54,898 nucleotides of DNA from an uncultured Lachnospiraceae bacterium (GTDB lineage Bacteria; Bacillota; Clostridia; Lachnospirales; Lachnospiraceae), in the NCBI GenBank assembly GCA_910586605.1, contig CAJUJR010000008.1, forward strand, positions 1 to 54,898, given 5' to 3'. How positions within the stretch are numbered: the stretch's first letter is position 1; each line of letters begins with the position of its first letter. The notes under the pieces are model-generated. The model saw only the letters and a program-made list of their open reading frames with translations, did not search any database and had not been told where the DNA came from. Below, in pieces: positions 51,670 to 54,898 of this stretch. The position numbers and the translations under genes were made by a program.

Positions 51670-52797
51670 TTATATAACCAGCATATTCTCAATTTCATGC
51701 ATTTCTTTAAACTTTTCATCCTCTGTTATATGAACATACAATCCCATTGTTACTCTCATATCAGAATGACCTAATAACATTTGTAATGTTTTTGGTTTCA
51801 TACCACCTTCAATACATCTTGTAGCAAATGTGTGTCTTAACGTATGTATTGATAACCTTTTAATACCTGCTCTCTTTGCTACTGTTCCAATACTACGGTT
51901 ATACAAATGTCTGTTTATCGGCTTTCCACTCTTATTAAGAAAAACAAAATCACGAAATTCCATCTGGATTACATTTATTTGAGATAGTTTCTTTTTTTGT
52001 TCTTTTAAAATATTGATCGCTTCATCAGTTAATGGTATATCTCTTTGACCTGACATTGTTTTTGTATCTCCTATTTCTACTTTTCCACCTTCTCCAAGAA
52101 TCAATGAGTGTTTAACTGACATTATTCTTTTTGTAAAGTCTATGTCTTGCCATCTCAATGCTGCCACTTCACTCACTCTAAGTCCTGTCTGTAATACAAA
52201 AGCATACTGATTATAATGAGGTGATTTCTTTGCATATTCAAGAAATAACTTTTGTTCCTCTCTTGTGAGAACTCTACGTTCTTCCTTTTTATTTCGTTCA
52301 ATGACTTTCACACTCTTTTTGATTGGATTAATTTTAATCAATTCATTGTCAACAGCAGATTCAAAAAAACTATACATTAATCCTCTTGTGTTATTATTTA
52401 TCGTTGATGTTTTATTTTCATTGATTAACTGATTAAGAATATTCTGACAATGAAAAGGCTTTATCTCTGATAGAAGCATATTGCCAATATGTTCTTTAAT
52501 TTTCGTTCTGTATCGTGATTCATATTCTTTTCTTGTACTTCTTCTTATGTTGTCACCTTTAATATTCTCAATCCAATAATCAAACCATGCATCAACTGTC
52601 ATATCACCTAAAACATTTATATTTCCATGTTCATCCTGGAACTGCATATCTGCAAGCCAGTTACGGCATTCCTGCAATTTCTTAAAATATTTCTGCCTGC
52701 GTTTCCCCTGCCTGTCCGTAAACCTGGCTGTATACAGCCCATCTTTCCTCTGGCTTATTCCTATGCCAAGCTCCTTCCCTTTTAAACTTTTACCCAT
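51670..52797 (-). CDS. Tyrosine-family site-specific integrase
   Basis: 375 residues. N-terminal arm-binding and core-binding (SAM-like) domains (about 1-165) and a catalytic domain with Arg in TGLRVSEVAALRW, the HxxR box HTLRHTFATR and the nucleophile Tyr in LLGHSDMRVTMGLYVHI. It integrates and excises the element at its att sites. AAGGAG precedes the ATG. Codons up to about position 55 use G/C-rich third bases and the remainder is clearly A/T-rich, which may mark a recombination joint inside the gene near 52630. Confidence 0.96.
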   Translation of the reverse strand: MGKSLKGKELGIGISQRKDGLYTARFTDRQGKRRQKYFKKLQECRNWLADMQFQDEHGNINVLGDMTVDAWFDYWIENIKGDNIRRSTRKEYESRYRTKIKEHIGNMLLSEIKPFHCQNILNQLINENKTSTINNNTRGLMYSFFESAVDNELIKINPIKKSVKVIERNKKEERRVLTREEQKLFLEYAKKSPHYNQYAFVLQTGLRVSEVAALRWQDIDFTKRIMSVKHSLILGEGGKVEIGDTKTMSGQRDIPLTDEAINILKEQKKKLSQINVIQMEFRDFVFLNKSGKPINRHLYNRSIGTVAKRAGIKRLSIHTLRHTFATRCIEGGMKPKTLQMLLGHSDMRVTMGLYVHITEDEKFKEMHEIENMLVI

Positions 52798-52900
52798 AGA
52801 ACCAACTCCTTTCCGTTATCCCTAACAAAAAGAGTTTGATACAGCTTAAATTGTACCACACTATCCCTCCATTTAGAAGGAACAGGTGTTTAGACTGCTC

Positions 52901-53110
52901 CTATATCTCCAAACTTTTTGATATGTACTGCTCAAACTCTTTCCTCTTTACCAACTTTTTATTGCCAACATATAATACAAAATCACATTTCGGTTGCTTT
53001 AACAGTTCCTCTATTTTATTAATCCCTATATTTGAATAAGCTGACGCTTCCTTTATTGTTAAATTTAATTTCAGCCAAAATGGCATCTCTAACTTTTTTG
53101 ATTCTGTCAT
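52901..53110 (-). CDS. xis: Excisionase-like DNA-binding protein
   Basis: 69 residues. LTIKEASAYSNIGINKIEELLKQ, then CDFVLYVGNKKLVKRKEFEQYI, is the winged-helix pattern of Tn916/phage-type excisionases. It is the partner that biases the integrase toward excision. It lies about 100 bases upstream of the integrase gene on the same strand. The ribosome site is weak. Confidence 0.85.
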   Translation of the reverse strand: MTESKKLEMPFWLKLNLTIKEASAYSNIGINKIEELLKQPKCDFVLYVGNKKLVKRKEFEQYISKSLEI

Positions 53111-53155
53111 TCTTAGTTAATTCACACTCCATCTATAATAAAATCCCACTATAAA

Positions 53156-53180
53156 AGGGTGTCCATACTACAGACACCCT
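53156..53180 (-). terminator. Terminator after the 132-residue element gene
   Basis: Stem AGGGTGTC/GACACCCT with a nine-base loop, then TTTTAT on the minus strand. It sits between the 53221 gene and the excisionase gene and separates their transcripts. Confidence 0.8.
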
Positions 53181-53220
53181 CACACCATCACTGTCAATAA
53201 TCTCCCGTCTGGCAGCAGGA

Positions 53221-53619
53221 TTACAATTTCTGTTCTGCCAACTGCCAGAACCACATCAGTATTTTTCCAACCCTACCCTTTTCCTGCCCTGTCATGTCAT
53301 CCCATTTATCATGCAGTATATCTATCAGCTCGCCCATTGCTTCTGACTTATATTCTGCCGTATCATTATAAAGATATGTAATATCGTCCAGCATAATGAC
53401 TTCGCCAGAATAGCTTTTCCTGCCCTTGGTGGTGTCAATGTATATTGCCTGTCTTGGCTCTGCACCCTCTTCTTCCTTGTAATAACCAATGGAAGCAATT
53501 CTGCCTATATAACGCTTCCCGCCTGCTTCACATACAACCCTGTCTCCTACAGAACAAATTATGTCCCTTTCTTCATCACTGTACCTAAGATGGTTCTGTA
53601 CTTCTAAAATAAATCCCAT
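53221..53619 (-). CDS. Element-encoded hypothetical protein
   Basis: About 132 residues from the ATG at 53619, which has GAGGG seven bases upstream; an in-frame start lies eight codons earlier. It looks like a beta-rich N-terminal part (VGDRVVCEAGGKRYIGRIASIGY, RQAIYIDTTKGRKSYSGEVIML, an SH3-like style) followed by a helical end (AMGELIDILHDKWDDMTGQEKGRVGKILMWFWQ). No named family is recognised. It is followed by a terminator and probably belongs to the tail-gene transcript. Confidence 0.7.
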   Translation of the reverse strand: MGFILEVQNHLRYSDEERDIICSVGDRVVCEAGGKRYIGRIASIGYYKEEEGAEPRQAIYIDTTKGRKSYSGEVIMLDDITYLYNDTAEYKSEAMGELIDILHDKWDDMTGQEKGRVGKILMWFWQLAEQKL

Positions 53620-53686
53620 ATTACATCCCTCTGCTTTCTTCATATTGTTTTATTTTATTGTCACTTAAGTATTTTTTCGTCTTGTG

Positions 53687-53947
53687 TCATGCTCTAAACA
53701 TTTTCCTAATCTCCAGCCCTAACAGCATCATCCTGTACCGCCACCTGTTCCTGATCCCTGCAATTCTCAACCTATTTAATTCCCTATGCTTCTCATACAT
53801 CTTATCTATCACATCAGAATAGCGCGCTATTTCAGCTACTATCTTTTTACTGATTTCTTCATTGTTTAATTCATGTAACTTTTTGTTCTCTTCTGACAAT
53901 CTTATGTTGTCATTTATTAAAAGTTTGATTTTCCTGTTTTTTGTCAT
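53687..53947 (-). CDS. Small coiled-coil protein of the integrated element
   Basis: 86 residues, very basic, with a helix-rich region (NIRLSEENKKLHELNNEEISKKIVAEIARYSDVIDKMYEKHRELNRL) predicted as coiled coil and a basic end (RNRWRYRMMLLGLEIRKMFRA). AGGAGG precedes the ATG. Function unknown; it may be a phage accessory or structural protein. Confidence 0.7.
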   Translation of the reverse strand: MTKNRKIKLLINDNIRLSEENKKLHELNNEEISKKIVAEIARYSDVIDKMYEKHRELNRLRIAGIRNRWRYRMMLLGLEIRKMFRA

Positions 53948-54017
53948 TGCTTACAACCTCCTTTTAGCAATCTATTTTAAAAGAAGGGCGGCATTATACC
54001 GCCCCAAAATAACTCAA

Positions 54018-54898
54018 TTAATTATTCCAGACAGCAAGTGTGTTGGGGTATGGACTGGCAATCTGCTCAAGCGTTGCAGCCTGTATGACTCTCTGCATTT
54101 TATTCGACCTGCGGAATGCGTCACAGAATGAATCAGGGTCTGTTACATTGCTCCCGTCTACATGTACATGCACATCCCCAATAGAAACATTTGCTGACTT
54201 GTTATAGCAGTTGCTGACTTCGACCGCCCTTGATGCCTGTTCCATGTTCTGCCAGACATCTTTCAGGGTAGGGGCAATCCCAAGCGACTTCATAAGGTAC
54301 GCTTCCTGTTCCGGCGTTACCTTTGGCTCTAATTTGGTATAACGTTCTGATGCGTCCTGCAATGCCTCCGTCTGCTTTGGCGTGAGGACTGCCTCGCCTT
54401 TCTTTAAGGTGGCAATCCCATCATCCCCATTTCCTTTTATGGATTTGTTTATTTCGTAGGCAATGCCGCCTTCCGCAAACCCTGCATTTTTCAATGCATC
54501 ACGGATTGCCTTTGCTTCCTTTTGGGTCAGTTTCTTCCCGGAGACTTCTATGCCAAGTATGTCCGCAAGCTCTTTCATGTCAGCCCATGAGGTATATACT
54601 TTGTTGTCTTTCCCTGCAAGGTATTGGTTCAGTTCATTCCCATATTCCCCAAACGTGTACTTATTGATAAATGAGGTGGGTTTGTTATTGAGTGTCTTAC
54701 GTTTTGCCAGGCTGGCTTTAATCCGCCTCCCTGTCCTCACTGTATCTATTTCTTTTTCCAGTGCCTCTTCCTTTGCAATTTCCCCGGCTATCTTCTCTGG
54801 ATAGCTTACCGCAAGGCCTTCTGCGGCTGATTCCAGTCTGTCAGCCCTTGCGCCTTCCTCAGCACGTCTTATTATGCTTTCTGCTGCTGTTGCTAAGC
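54018..54898 (-). CDS. C-terminal part of a tail tape-measure-like phage protein
   Basis: The frame is open to the window edge, so the gene start lies outside. The visible 293 residues include an alanine/glutamate-rich helix (RRAEEGARADRLESAAEGLA), then a Lys/Arg-rich stretch and the segment FAEGGIAYEINKSIKGNGDD, then GIATLKKGEAVLTPKQTEAL. That GGI…DDG-x-A…LKxGEAVLTP pattern is common at the C-terminus of tape-measure and related tail proteins in Firmicute phages. Followed by DVHVHVDGSNVTDPDSFCDAFRRSNKMQRVI. Only about 70 bases separate it from the 86-residue gene, and no tail-fibre, holin or lysin gene follows. Confidence 0.7.
   Translation of the reverse strand, partial: LATAAESIIRRAEEGARADRLESAAEGLAVSYPEKIAGEIAKEEALEKEIDTVRTGRRIKASLAKRKTLNNKPTSFINKYTFGEYGNELNQYLAGKDNKVYTSWADMKELADILGIEVSGKKLTQKEAKAIRDALKNAGFAEGGIAYEINKSIKGNGDDGIATLKKGEAVLTPKQTEALQDASERYTKLEPKVTPEQEAYLMKSLGIAPTLKDVWQNMEQASRAVEVSNCYNKSANVSIGDVHVHVDGSNVTDPDSFCDAFRRSNKMQRVIQAATLEQIASPYPNTLAVWNN

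Noticed and set aside
1..54898. CRISPR array, rRNA or tRNA genes, riboswitches other than the T-box
   Set aside because: I found no spaced repeats, no cloverleaf-like tRNA sequence near the integrase end, and no ydaO, cobalamin, SAM or glmS-type motif at the relevant genes (cdaA operon, methyltransferase, NlpC gene, glmM).

Overview
The window looks like chromosomal DNA of a spore-forming gut Firmicute, most likely a Lachnospiraceae member (Bacillota, Clostridia). The reasons are the clp/lon/engB order, the dipicolinate synthase pair (endospores), a FeoA-FeoB fusion, a Ddl-MurF fusion, a cdaA-cdaR operon without adjacent glmM, a DUF6142 protein, and a relic of the AAA-ATPase-like/PD-(D/E)XK family that is common in this group. 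No rRNA, tRNA or CRISPR array was seen.

Layout. 1-4.2 kb: a fragment and a full copy of an SDF-type symporter with an extra N-terminal cytosolic domain, a short orphan ORF, and a run of small membrane proteins ending in VanZ. 4.2-8.3 kb: pheS-pheT behind a T-box leader. 8.3-20.5 kb: a long minus-strand cell-wall and protein-quality block, in transcription order glmM, tig, clpP, clpX, lon, engB, an NlpC/P60 hydrolase with Ig-like repeats, and a fused ddl-murF. 20.5-21.3 kb: a structured intergenic region and an XRE regulator. 21.3-30.4 kb: polysaccharide deacetylase, GH94 cellobiose phosphorylase, dihydrofolate reductase, hflX, a TPR lipoprotein, a BlaI-type repressor, an orphan LytTR regulator and a zinc-ribbon/TM2 protein. 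30.5-33.6 kb: dpaA-dpaB behind a sigma-K-like promoter, an ArsC/Spx-like protein and a DUF1848 protein. 33.7-39.7 kb: the c-di-AMP operon (two unknown membrane proteins, cdaA, cdaR), larB and a MATE transporter. 39.8-46.4 kb: feoAB, folB-folK, a family 2 glycosyltransferase and a cobalamin-dependent homocysteine methyltransferase. 46.5-51.5 kb: an accessory patch with a decayed AAA/PDDEXK gene, an ABC exporter, a PqqD-HprK fusion, a convergent protein with a leader-like N-terminus, and a VanY-type carboxypeptidase. 51.6 kb to the end: one edge of an integrated element (integrase, excisionase, two small genes, C-terminus of a tail tape-measure-like protein).

The accessory patch at 46.9-50.5 kb is the best candidate for an undescribed system. 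A PqqD (RiPP recognition) domain is fused to an HPr-kinase-like domain and encoded next to an ABC exporter with no protease domain. Facing them is a 142-residue protein whose first 25 residues look like a leader ending in a small-residue Ala-Ser-Gly site. The parts fit a 'recognise, phosphorylate, export' pathway, but the link to the convergent protein is inferred from position only. Other points of interest are the symporter with its altered substrate site and added domain, the Ddl-MurF fusion, the two unknown membrane proteins leading the c-di-AMP operon, a recurrent intergenic motif, and the compressed gene order of the integrated element.
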